Source of the DNA: Lateolabrax maculatus
Lineage: Eukaryota > Chordata > Actinopteri > Acropomatiformes > Lateolabracidae
Assembly (NCBI GenBank): GCA_031216445.1
Contig: CM062214.1
Coordinates: 19,955,001-20,019,000 of the forward strand
Length of the DNA stretch: 64,000 bases
Direction of reading: 5' to 3'
In this document: in pieces, positions 44,619 to 56,350 of the stretch
Layout: each line of letters starts with the position of its first letter
Position numbering within the stretch: the first letter of the stretch is position 1
Program-made: the position numbers and the translations under genes
The notes under the pieces: generated by a model
What the model was told of the DNA's origin: nothing
The model's input: only the letters and a program-made list of their open reading frames with translations
Databases searched by the model: none

Positions 44619-47600
44619 CTGTTACCGTTTTCATATTGATGTTTGCAGGTGTGTATTGTATGCATGTGGGACACAGGCCAAAAAGAAAAAAAGGATTTTA
44701 AAAAGGACAGAAAAATGACTTAAATGAATGTTTTGTGAGGAATTTAGTTTCCATTTGTAATTTTCCATTTGAATGCATTTTCACCAAGACTAGGCAAGTT
44801 GAATACAGCCAATTTGCAGAGAAATAAAACCTTTGACCCCTGAATTTTTGTTCATAAATAAAATGGGTAATGCATTCTGCATGGCATGAAATATTGATTC
44901 ATACACTAGTACACTGTGTAAAACTTTTTTATATTACAATGCTCTTTCCTGCCTTTTTATTGAAACAAATACTTTGATATTATGTAAGTTATATACACAT
45001 TGCACTGCATATCCCTATGTAATATTATTATGTAAATAAATTAAATCAATGTCAAAAACAGCCAGCTCTATCATGTCATCTACACTGACAGACTAGGCCA
45101 AATAATTACATTTGTTGTGGATTATGCAATGTATAAGTCCTGCCTTTTTCCACCACTGATACTTCCCAAAAGTCTTCTGCACAAATCACATAATATCAGA
45201 TTGCTGCAGTATATACAGGCATCATTTTACCCTTAAGCACCTGTGTGAATACAGATTTACTCAGAACAATTATTTATCAGATGCAGGGAAATTGCAAAGG
45301 CATCATTAAGATCTCCCTCAGATGGTGCAGTTAATTGACAGAAAATTACATAATGTATTTAAAAATTAGTTATGCAATATTCACAAAATCACGTGTGAAA
45401 TTTTGGTGCAGTTGTTAAGCAAGCCTTCTGCACACCTCACCTTGTGCATGTTTTAACAATGGGGAGTCAGTCAGGCAGTAAAAGACTTACATTTTTTGTG
45501 GATGGCCTGCTCTGTGGTCTGTCAATTTCGTATTTGTATTATTTTGTGTTTTTTCTATCTCTATAGACAGTTCATGGGGGGATTAGACAGTTCAGAGAAG
45601 GATGACATAATGACAAAGTCTCTGAGCCTGATTCAAACCCAGGACCTCGTGCCCTACACAGCATACGCCTGAGGCCACACTGAGTCACCAGAAATGAAGA
45701 TTAATATGCATCACTGAATAAAGATGAAGTAAAAGAACACAATTAAGGAGAATTGTAACTGTTAAGTCAGTGCTAGCAGCTAAGATTATGAATTGAATTC
45801 ACTGCTTAATAGTTGCTGACTTGATCTAAGAGGGATGTTTATTGATTTACTTTACTTTATTTCATTAATGTGTTTTTTTTATTTAATTGGTTCATATGTT
45901 TGTTTTTGGGAGCAATGATTGTATTATATTTATTAAACCATGATCCAATTTGGTAACTTTTCACAATAACCGAATAAACCTTAGCAATAATGTCTGTGAA
46001 TCAGACTGTGATCTTGTTGTATTAAATGTATCCATGTGTTTATTGATCAAAGAATAAATATCATATGTAATTAGTTATTATTATGTGAATGTTTGAAATA
46101 ATCAAGAGAGGATGAAACCGGTTTGATTTAACAAATATAAAATAATGCAATACGTTTTTAAAAAATGCAGTCAGAAGGAACTGAGATATAATGGTGTGTA
46201 TTGTGTATGTAGAGGCCCAAGGACAAATACACCTCGGCTGGCCAAAAAAGAAGGTGGACCAAGGGAAGCGAGAGGATCAGGATGCTGCAGCTGAGTATGC
46301 TGTGGGTTTAGCGGGGCTATATGTACACCTGTGACATCTGGCACACCATTAGAACCTCTACATCTAAGTTTTTGGTACTCTCAACAGTTTTTTGGATTTT
46401 TTCCAGAGTATTGAGATACCATTATGTTTGATAAAATTAGAGGCTAAAGTAAAAAAAATAGGCGAAGGATAGGCCATAACCCTGCCTGATTTTGGTATAA
46501 TAAAACGGGATTGTACAAGACACTAAATTCAGTCTTCTCCATGGATTTGACTCGTGTTTTATTCTTGAGAAGGAATAAAACTCTGCATAACTACTGCATT
46601 GAACTCTGACCATCTCCAGTGATTTTTTTGGTCCACTTTGATGACTCCAATAGCATTGAAATTCTGTTAGTTATTAAGTGTTGGAGACTCAGATCTCTGG
46701 CCCAGGTCTGGATTCTGCGCTCCTTCATCAATCCTTATTTTTCCAAAAACTGACAAAAAATATTACTGTGTCATTCTCCCTTTGAAATTGTGTGATTACA
46801 ATGCTCTCTGTAATAATTGTGTTGTTTGATACATCTAAGACATACAATTGTTCCGCCCTTCACACTGTACACACACAAGTGATTTATATTACAGTACATA
46901 CACCAGGTTAGTGGTAGGTACCCCCATTTTTTTTTTTTTTTTTTTTTTTGTTTTGAATAGTCATTTTGTAAATATGTTGGTAAAAACAATTATAGTGAAT
47001 TTTGGTTTTATTGGTTATTTTGTCCTGTCCTATCACACTTTTTTGCCACACTTAATGTTAATTTCATCATCTCAATTTTAGCAAGCTGTTTATTATGTTA
47101 AAATACTTTTAAATTTTTAGCTAGCACCAAGACGTTTGATGAATGGTTTTGTGTCTCAGTTTCTTTTCCAGAACTTCCTGTTTTTGTCCCTATGATTTTT
47201 TTGTTTGTTCGACGTTTGGTCAGTCTAAAATGTAGGATGGTCAGGAGGAAAATGTATTTGTGTTGACCTAATCCCAGATTTGGCATAGTCCATAAGCTTG
47301 CACATTTGAAGCAAAGAGCATTTCACACTTTATCTCCAAACAGGATTACACAATGGCATTCTATAATCCAGCTGCATGGCTCCCTTTATTTCCTGAGCCA
47401 ATTCAAGAACTCTCAAGTCATCCATCTGGCATGCTTAATGCAAAGCTTTTAACTTTTGCTAGGTACAATATTAAATGAAATGAACAGCTGTTCACTTTAC
47501 ACACATATTATGTACATCCTATGTGTCACAGTGCCATAACATCATCTTTATTGCATTTCATCTTTGAGCCCTTGGCTGGCTTTTTAAGGTTGTACATCAG

Positions 47601-47891
47601 GCTTGAGACAATAATGACGTAACCACTTTTCAATTAACAACCATCCTTTTTTTTCCCAGTTGTCTGAGCTGTGAATACACAGCACAGTTTTTAATGAATG
47701 TTAACAGTGAGGACTCCCAAGTGACGTGCTGCTGTGGAGTGATAATGAAAAGGGCGGATACTTTGGCATAATTTGGCCAAGCTACAGGTTCACTCATTAA
47801 TATCATTCATTCAGTGGAGAATCACTTGTGGACAAGCAAAGAAGCACAGAGAGAATGAGGAACTAAACATGCTGACTGTTCGAACCTGGAG
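44619..47891. other. Intergenic region between opsin and orphan GPCR
   Basis: AT-rich, with a 24-base poly-T near 46927. A degenerate patch at about 45570-45690 carries a tRNA B-box-like GGTTTGAATC on the minus strand but no foldable tRNA. No gene recognised; the GPCR promoter must lie at its right end. Confidence 0.55.
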
Positions 47892-49905
47892 ATGAGCGGC
47901 GTCCCTACACCTGCATGGTACTCTGGGAACAAGACCATTTGGGAGGAATACAATGACATCTCCTTTGCAGTGGCAAACAGCTTGATTCTGTTGATCACTT
48001 CTGTTGTGGGGATTGCGGCAAATGTTTTTGTCATTCTGGCGGTTTATCATCAAAAATCACTGCAAACTTCGAACAATGCACTGGTGGTGAATCTTGCAGT
48101 TATAGACATTATGAGATGCGTCATCGACTGCCCCATTCTCTTAACAATCGTCATGACTGTGTATCAACGAGGACATGTGGACAAGTTGATCTGTGATACA
48201 CAATTGGCCTCTTTCTCTTTCAGCTGCTGCATTCAACTGCTGACACTGGCCTGTATAAGTGCAGAGAGATACCAGGCCATTGCACAACCCTTCAAAACTA
48301 GTCAAAGGCGAAGACGACTCATGGTACTGATTCCTCTCATATGGACCTTGGCTATTCTTGTGGCTGGTTTTTGTCTGATATATGTGAAGGACTCTCCCGT
48401 GCATGTGAAATGCAAAGGATTACCAAGAGAAACGTCATCCTCTTATGACACCTTTGGACTTTACATGTTGCTCCCACTTTGGGCCTCTTGCTTTGCTATT
48501 ATCATTGGGTTTTACGCGCGCATATTTACCATTGTGAGATCACACAATCGCAAAATATTTGACAAAGGTATTTTTCCTCTTCCAAAACAAGACCAGACAG
48601 AAGATAGGCAGAAAAAAGAAGAAACCACAGCTGCAAAAAATGGACCTGAAAAATCTGAGCAAAACCAGACCTTGAGCCAAACTGTTGATCAGGTGGAGCT
48701 AGTGACACAGGCTGAACAAAATTCATCCAAGAAAGAATCTACAGCTGCTCTGCTGACCTCAACGAAAGCTCCACAATGTGTCTCTATCGAATCAGAGAAT
48801 AAAACAGAATTTAAAAATACATTGACGATAGGTGACATGGAAACAGAACAACCTTGCCCTCCTGAAACACAGGTTGCAGTGCAGACTGAGGACAAACCTT
48901 TTAAAACCAAGCAGTCCAACCCCTGTGCCACGACAATTGAAGCAAAACCATCAAATGGAGATACTGTTAGTGTTAGTGCTAGTGTTAAGGGCTCAACCAC
49001 AAAGCCACAGAAGGTGTCAAGCAATTTCGACACAGAAAAGAAGGCCAAAGAGAGAGTGAAAATTGACAAAGCACCCTCTGAAATGAAAGAAACCAGCCCC
49101 CATGTTCCATCGTCTGCACAGTTAGAAAATCCTGAATCCACTTCTGTTTTACTGATTGAACTTAAAGAACCTAAGAACAGAAATGGAGGAGAAACACTGC
49201 CTGTTGCTACAGTAGCTCAAGTGTCTTCATTACTGCCAGTCTCAAATAATGTCCCTGAAACAGAAGCAACAAATCAAAATGTGCAAGGTGCTGTTTGCAT
49301 GATGCCTTCCAAAGCAAGTAAAGAGAGAGCAAACAAAAACAAGGAAAGTAAAATGGCAAAGCGTGCTGGCTATATAATTCTAACCTTCCTCTTATTCTGG
49401 CTTCCATTGATCACAACTATCCTGATGAATTTTGTTGTTCACAAAAACAAGCAAAAACAGGTATGTATTTGTAGAGGTGAGTAAAATTGTGAAGATGTAA
49501 ATTTGAGAATGACATGCTATTAACTTGTATTTTCATAAAAAAAGGGTATATATATATACACACACATTTATATTACACACATATATATATCCAACAGATT
49601 TTCCATGACCGTCTGCATATAAAGTGACCACATGTGGGGCCCCCTGAACCCACGATTGAAAACCACTGTTCTATAGACTGATAGTCATTAAGCCATTTCA
49701 CAAAGTCTATCTACTAAACACTTTTCAATTTTCTATCATTTTTTTTCAGATAACAATGACCATGGACATGGAGATTCTGTCAGTCTCTGTTGCCTGCATC
49801 ACATCTCTGAGTAACCCTATAATATACGCTGCAGTGAACCCTCAGTTTCGGACAGAGTTTCATAGGCTTAAAAACAGGGTTAAATCCATATTCAATAAGA
49901 ATTAA
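47892..49905 (+). CDS. Orphan class A G-protein-coupled receptor with very long third intracellular loop, 2 coding exons, 574 aa
   Basis: Exons 47892-49460 and 49750-49905 (GT-AG) give 1725 bases in frame. The N-terminus has one N-glycosylation site (NKT). Helices lie about at residues 27-50, 62-88, 99-130, 143-165, 188-213, 493-516 and 530-549. Family marks: Asp in LAVID (2.50), Cys101 (3.25) paired with a loop-2 Cys174, ERY (125-127), Pro195 and Tyr208 in TM5, FWLP in TM6, NPIIY (545-549) in TM7. The residue at 3.32 is Phe, not the Asp needed by aminergic receptors, and 3.39 is Gln. The third intracellular loop (about 217-492) is a Lys/Glu/Ser/Thr/Gln-rich, low-complexity segment of about 275 residues. 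The C-terminal tail is short and basic. I do not recognise the subfamily, and ligand and G protein are unknown. Opsins are intron-rich and share no close identity, so this is not an opsin duplicate. Confidence 0.9.
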
Positions 49906-51657
49906 TAATACTTCCCCTTCTGTCTACCTTTGAGTCGCATTAGACCAAATGACCATATTCAATATTCACTATGTAACTGAATATTAAAATGGTTAACATT
50001 TGTCTAGTCATTGTTCAAATATTAACTAAATTAAACCCCAGACATCATGGTGTGAATTTTTATTTGGGTATAGAAAGCCTATTATTTTATATGCTGCTGC
50101 ATTATCTTAGATTTTATGCTGGCTGACTTCTCAGCAGTTACTTAACACTGCAGAGCAGAGGCGCTGCATGCTGTGACAAGCAGCCTGGACCGACGCAATC
50201 AGCTCAGCAGGAGGACGCTGCTGAGTTCTGTCAAACAATCACTGAGGCCTGCTTGTCTGTCTCCAGAGACCCCGCAGTCAGGACCCACCACTGGGCCAGT
50301 CAGGTCTTCACATGTCCTCCAGCAGCACCTAATTATTATCTCATTCTGTTATTAGTAATGCTCTGTGAGTAATTGTACAAAACATAATGAAATCCACCTA
50401 ACTGTGTATTAAAGTAAAAAAAAAAAAAAAAAAGACATGGGTCATTTAATGGATGTTTCAGTAGAGCTACAGTATTTATTCTATCCACTGCACCAAATGC
50501 ACAATGTGTGATTATGTGTTCTTTTCCCTTATCCCTTATATATGTACTCCATGACAAAATTTGTATTTCATTAAAAGCAAAGTGTTGCAGAATTTACATC
50601 ATAACATACCAGCCCCATTGTGTTTCCTTCAATCAATCTCATTTTTACTGACAAACCCTTCAACAAGAAGCAGAGACATAATTTTAATAAAACAGAATTC
50701 TGCAATGACAGCATGCAAATCCTTAATTCAACCAGTTAACAGACAGAAATAGTATGCCAACAACGCTCAACTAAATCTAGAAATAAGAGGAGCCAACTTC
50801 AAATGCAGTTGATAAAGTCCTAACTGAGATATTTACAATATGAAAAATTTACAAAATGGCCCTTTAACACAGTGAAATCTACCAAGTCTCGCGTATGAAT
50901 ATTATAATTTAAGAGGAACTCAATGGAATTAATGTTCTATACTCTTTCATATGGTTTTCCAGGTCAATACTATGTGTCCACGTTAGGGTTAGTATTAGTT
51001 AAGTGTTGCGGAGAACGTTCACTTATATTTCTACCTTGTGACCTAACTAATATGTACCCTGTATAGTTCTCAATATCAATTATTAATTAATGACAGTGGC
51101 TTTCACATAGATCCATATCAGAATGTCAAATATGTAAGCTTACAACAACAGATTTTGTCATTTTGACTTTCACTTGCACATTTCACAAACATGTCAGGAT
51201 GCTTAGTATATTTTACTCATCAAGCGATGACATCAACCAGTTAATGAGTCAGTTAATGAATATTCACAACAGTTATCCATTCCGGCGGATGTATGTTTTT
51301 CTGCATTTACAACAGTGAGGGGACTATTAGTAACCAGTTAATTGAAGGATTTCAAAACAATCTATTTAACTGGGTGGTGAGTGAAGTGAATGTCTCTAAT
51401 GAGTAAGTGGACTGATTTAATATTCACAAAGATGGCCATCAGTTAATGAATATGTGTGCTTTGTCATCATAGGCCATCAAGAATGACCTTTTAACATCTG
51501 CTTTTCCTCCTTGTAATCAGAAGACAACAAATACAACTACATTACATGTTCAAAAATAAAGTTTTTTCTCAGTATTTTTAGGCAACAACGATAACCACGC
51601 AATCCCAACACTTCCTTGCTCTGCTGTGCTTATTGGAGCAAGTTCTGCTGGTTCGCT
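49906..51657. other. Region between orphan GPCR and kcnd2 3' end
   Basis: Convergent 3' flank of the GPCR (plus) and kcnd2 (minus). An ATTAAA at about 50409 is followed by an 18-base genomic A run. AT-rich; no additional gene found. Confidence 0.55.
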
Positions 51658-51663
51658 TTTATT
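51658..51663 (-). terminator. Candidate poly(A) signal AATAAA for kcnd2
   Basis: AATAAA on the minus strand, 192 bases past the kcnd2 stop. Mammalian KCND2 has a long 3' UTR, so a more distal site is equally possible. Confidence 0.35.
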
Positions 51664-51854
51664 TCCAAGGCAGCCGTCCACATCACTCTAATACCATGCA
51701 GAGTTTGACATCAGATGAGATCCCTACTTCAAAAAACCCAGACTTCTGCTAATCTTATAATCCCTCTAGATTATGGCAGGTTGATGCTTGGTGGTCCCTC
51801 TCTCAGCATCTGGTGCTTTTTGAGACCAGTTAGCTGATCAGATAGGCATGACAT

Positions 51855-54800
51855 CTACAAGGCAGATACTCGGACAATGTTGCTCTGAGAGTATGCAGTG
51901 GTGGTGGAGCCGTGCCCGTCTGATGAGGTCACCGGCGGGGCGGATAAGCTGACCATGGAGGGAGTGATGTAAGGGTCGTCACATTTCAAGGGCACAGTCT
52001 CATTGAGTTTGGCATTCAGGTTTGAGCGGCTGTAAAACACAACACAGGATGAAAGAGGGTGAGAGGCCTGACCTTTGTGAATGTACCTGTTTTACACAAA
52101 GGCTGTATTACGTAGAGCTCTTTTATACATTCTTACACTGTATAAAAAACCACTATAATGAAGTATCCATGTTCTTTGTAGAGTGATTATATAAAGGAGC
52201 TATGGCTCATGTTGCTCATTATGGTACATTTAGGCTTTCAGTTTGGACGTGGCAGCTTTTGTCAGTCTATACTCTATAGAGAGAGTCTATAGAGAATATA
52301 CTGTATAGGAGGACTGTGTATATGAAACCAAAGGTTGAGACTGACTATACTGTAAATACAACTAAAACAAAAAATGAAATGTGTTGTTTTTGTTGGATGC
52401 ATGTGAACAAATTCAATTTGTGTTCTATATGTACTGTTGCATGTAAAATTACATTTCACACAAGGAATTGATATTATCACATGAAATGGCAAACATGATC
52501 ATGAAAAAGAAATCACAATTCTCACCTGTGAATGAATTTTTTCACACCAAGATTAATAGGTATCAGATCACTCATTTTTTAAAGTATCACATGTTCTTAC
52601 CCCTTGTGGTATCAATAAATACAGGTAGTATACAGTACCTACTCATGTTTTGATGTATCCATCTCTGTGAATTGTGTTGTGACCTCAATATATTTGAAAT
52701 AAATTGAACCTGATTTGTGCTGCTCACAACATTGAAAAATGACATTCAACAGAACTAGAGTGTCCTAGTTCCTGGATAATCCACTGAACAAGCTGTTTAA
52801 CAGTTTTCACAGAGGGAAGGGACTATTTCTTTGGTAGAAAGTAGTCCAACTGAAAACTACAACGTCTGTGGATTATCCAGAGTAACAGGGACACTGTTTC
52901 TGGAGGGACACGTGGCTGCTTTCCCATTTTTCTTGGAGCACCAACCAACAAAATTCCATAATTGGCTTGGAAGCAGAGATCTCAGAGACAGATATCTTCA
53001 AACCAGGGCAAATAAAACCCAGACTCTCTGTAGATAGATACCAGTAGAGGTAAAAGTAAATGGAAAAATATGATGTTTCTTAACTTGGGTGGACTTTCCT
53101 TTTAAAACTTTTACATGTGATATGGCAATAATATAATATTTTTTTAATACTTCTTTATAATGGATAATTTTAATATATCTATATAAATGAATCCATCATT
53201 TAATTTCCCAATGTGGAATCAATAAAGTTGATCTTATCTTATAATACAGGATCAGCTGTTTGCATGCATATGCGTAAATTTGGTGAGAGTGAGTCAAGAG
53301 AGACAGAAATGTGGAGACAGACAAAAGACCAAAACTGAAAGACTACCTGTTGGCCATTGGCCTCTCTCTTATCTGTATGGTGCTGAGTTCCTGGTTGTTT
53401 GTGCTGGGCAGACTGAAGCTGCTCTTCTTCCTGTTGCGTCGAGAGCAGCATGAACTGAGGCCGTGTGGAGACGAGGACAGCGAGGACGTACGGGAGCCCG
53501 ACTTGTTCATCACAGAGATCTCCATGCAGTTGGACTGAAACGTCTGCTCGTCCACAAACTCATGATTCTGCAAAGGAAGATGGTGGTAATTTGGTCTCAA
53601 TGTTGCTCATGAATCACTCTATTACATCAATGATTGGCTCTGCTAAATAATGAGTAAAGATGTTTCACAGTAAAGACTAAACAGACTGAACAGAATCCAC
53701 AGCAAAATTGTTTAATAATTGGAAAATGAATCATCAAGGGAATAGAAATATATTGGCCCAGATGTCCATATTAAGGGCCATCTGTGAAAACATTCACAAC
53801 TGTTATCCCTGTGACAAATGAGCATGACTTGAAGGTCAGGCTCCAAGTGTGTTTCAGGCTCTGCCAGCAGGTGGCAGAGTGACATCATGCAGGATGCCTT
53901 GCCCTGAATCATGCCTCCTTTCTTATACCTTCCCTCTGTCACTCCTGCTCAACACCATTTATATTGCACACCATGAAAGGCTTAATGTAAACATGTACGC
54001 TGCCATCTGAATGGTATGAAGCCTTTATGGAGCTTTTCCCAGACGACCAGCAAGCCTTTTACTGTGTGGAGGATATCATCTATGAGGAGGGAACACTGAT
54101 TTACTGCCTGTCCATGTCCCTGTATAGGGTTTAGAGATGCAAGTGTAAAACTCATGTCACACTCAAGCATTGGAGAAGCTCTTAAACCGCTAAATCTCAG
54201 TGTAAAATTAAATATGCTGGTTTGTTTGGAAGGAATAATGTCACTGGCTGGCGGAGTCATGTTATCTTTAGCATGTTGCTGGAGAGGGGACTCAACATTT
54301 CCCAGCCCCATTTACAGCTATTTTTAACTCGGGCTGCAAAGGATTCTACAGTTTGTGCATGGATGAAAAAACTCACTTTGTTTCTATTTGCAAAACACTG
54401 TAACAGGCTGGCACTTCTGATGATACAGTGCAGAATGCAGAAGTGATGCAATTTTACATAAAAAGAACTATTTTTTACAGTGAGCTATTTTAAATTTAAA
54501 TCTGTTGCCAAGATAGTAAAAATTAAAGATGCCAAAGTGATTGTGTGTTTTCCAGGGGACATAACTTTTAAGTTTTTAAGCTTTTAAGAAGAAAAAAAGG
54601 ATTTTACCGTGGTCTTTTCCAGGCAGTGCAGCAGGTGATGATGTTGGCTCTCAAAAGGAGGTGTGGCAGCCTTCCCCACCAGGGCTTGTCCTGCCTTCTT
54701 GGAGGCCTTCAAACACACAAAGTAAAAAAACGAACCAACAGTGTAGATAAGCAGGTTGTGACTCTATATACAGTAGAAAAAGAGTCTCAGGCAACAGCTA

Positions 54801-56350
54801 GCTCGGTGATGTAGTGGAGAGTACGCAAAGCATTGAGGGTTGAAATGCTGATCTGTAGCACGGCAGCCAATCTACTGAGAACCTAGTGAGATGGGGATGT
54901 TTTAAAGATGCATTGAGACAGTGGCTGAGTACAACATGTTTCACTGATAGAATTGGTTTTGCCAGTCTTTTGCTGATTTGGTGAGAAAGACCAGGAAAAG
55001 TCAAATTATAACTGAGCTCATTTCAGTGCAACAGCAGTGGCACACCTAGACACAGATCAAACAGATTGCACCAAACACAGCACAGATTCTGGACCACAAC
55101 AACACTACACACGTTGATGAAGCTCTGCACGGCTCTGGGATGGAAGGTATGTTGTGTTAGTCTGCACTACAACCTGGATGCTCTAGAAATAACACACAGA
55201 ACACACAGCAGATCAAAAACAGAGTTTAGAGGAGATGCAGGCTGAGCAGACAGCCTCCATAGGCGACCTACTGTCCAGTAAGCCTTTGGTTCCCTCCTTC
55301 CCCTCCAAACCCTGTTGGACAGACATGCAGAGCTTGGTCATGAGTCAGTGTGACTGTAATGGCTGTGCTCCGCCAGAAGGCAAGTGTGCCTGCCTGGCCC
55401 ACCTGCTGTATGGACAGAGGGAGAGTGTTGACGAAGCATGTCAATGCTGCAGCTGAGAGGTGTGATGTAAAAGAGAGGACGATCACACTGAAGCACTGGA
55501 ATGACAGCGGCCCCTGTGTTACATGAGAAGCCCTCCCACCTCCCCCGTGTGGTGGCATGGCCCCCGAGCAGAGCGGCATGCAAGCATCAGCGAGGCCCCG
55601 GTCAGTCAGCCCCCAAGCCGCTTGCTTGGTCCCGTTACCTCCTCCAGTGTGTTGATCGGGAGCCCATTTTGTTTGTAGTGCATATAGGCATTAGTACCTC
55701 GAATCTTCGTAGCACGGATTCTAGCAAGCCGAGTTTTCTGTTTGAACAAGCAGACCTCTGTTTTAGCCTCTGACAGTTTGTCTGTCACACTAATTGGCTC
55801 TGTCTCCCTCTGGCAGCCACAGTATTTAGTACAGAGAGGCTATACTTAAATCTATCATTAGGAAAGTCTTCCTTAGCAAACACTTTTAGGAAGAAATGCA
55901 CATATTGCTATTGAAAAGCTGCTGACACTATACTCTGAAGATCATTTGTTCAGTCATTGTCATTCCCTCTCTTATTTCTCTCTCCCACTGAAATATACTC
56001 AACCCACCCAATACACACATACACATGAACACAATATAAGATTAATATTCTGGAAGATAGTGTTTGTCCTGTCATTCTGTTACGTGCCGATAAGACAGGG
56101 ACAGAGGAAAGAAGCAGATAGAGGCAAAATAAAGAGCGACAGAGAGAAAAAGGAAGAGAGAGGCGGAGGAAGGGGGAGAGTCAGTACCCTCTGGGCTCGT
56201 CGCTTCTCCGCCCGCTGGCTTTGGTGGTAGATACGGCTGAAGTTTGACACTATGACAGGGACAGGCAAGGCAATGACCAGCACCCCACTCAGAGAGCATA
56301 TGGACCCAAACACCTTCCCCACGATGGTTTTTGGCACCATGTCACCGTAC
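51855..56350 (-). CDS. kcnd2: Voltage-gated K+ channel Kv4.2, C-terminal exons 2-6 (partial)
   Basis: Kv4 alpha subunits carry the somatodendritic A-type K+ current. Exons in transcript order: 56350-56188, 55737-55639, 54706-54608, 53567-53347, 52029-51855 (757 bases, frame kept). Exon 2 starts in the selectivity filter (YGD of GYGD), then S6 with IALPVPVIVSNFSRIY including the PVP hinge. Exon 3 has KTRLARIRATK; exon 4 has ESQHHHLLHCLEKTT; exon 5 has NHEFVDEQTF, CCSRR and QELSTIQI; exon 6 ends NIVRVSAL, a PDZ-binding tail. NIVRVSAL and the short form without the Kv4.3 exon insert point to kcnd2 rather than kcnd3 or kcnd1. Exon 1 (T1 domain, S1-S5 and most of the pore) is outside the window beyond 64000. 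The start of exon 4 is the least certain boundary, because three in-phase AG dinucleotides lie within 12 bases. Confidence 0.9.

Noticed and set aside
45600..45680. tRNA gene or tRNA-derived SINE (B-box-like GGTTTGAATC on minus strand)
   Set aside because: No matching A box or cloverleaf and no poly-A tail; at most a decayed fragment.
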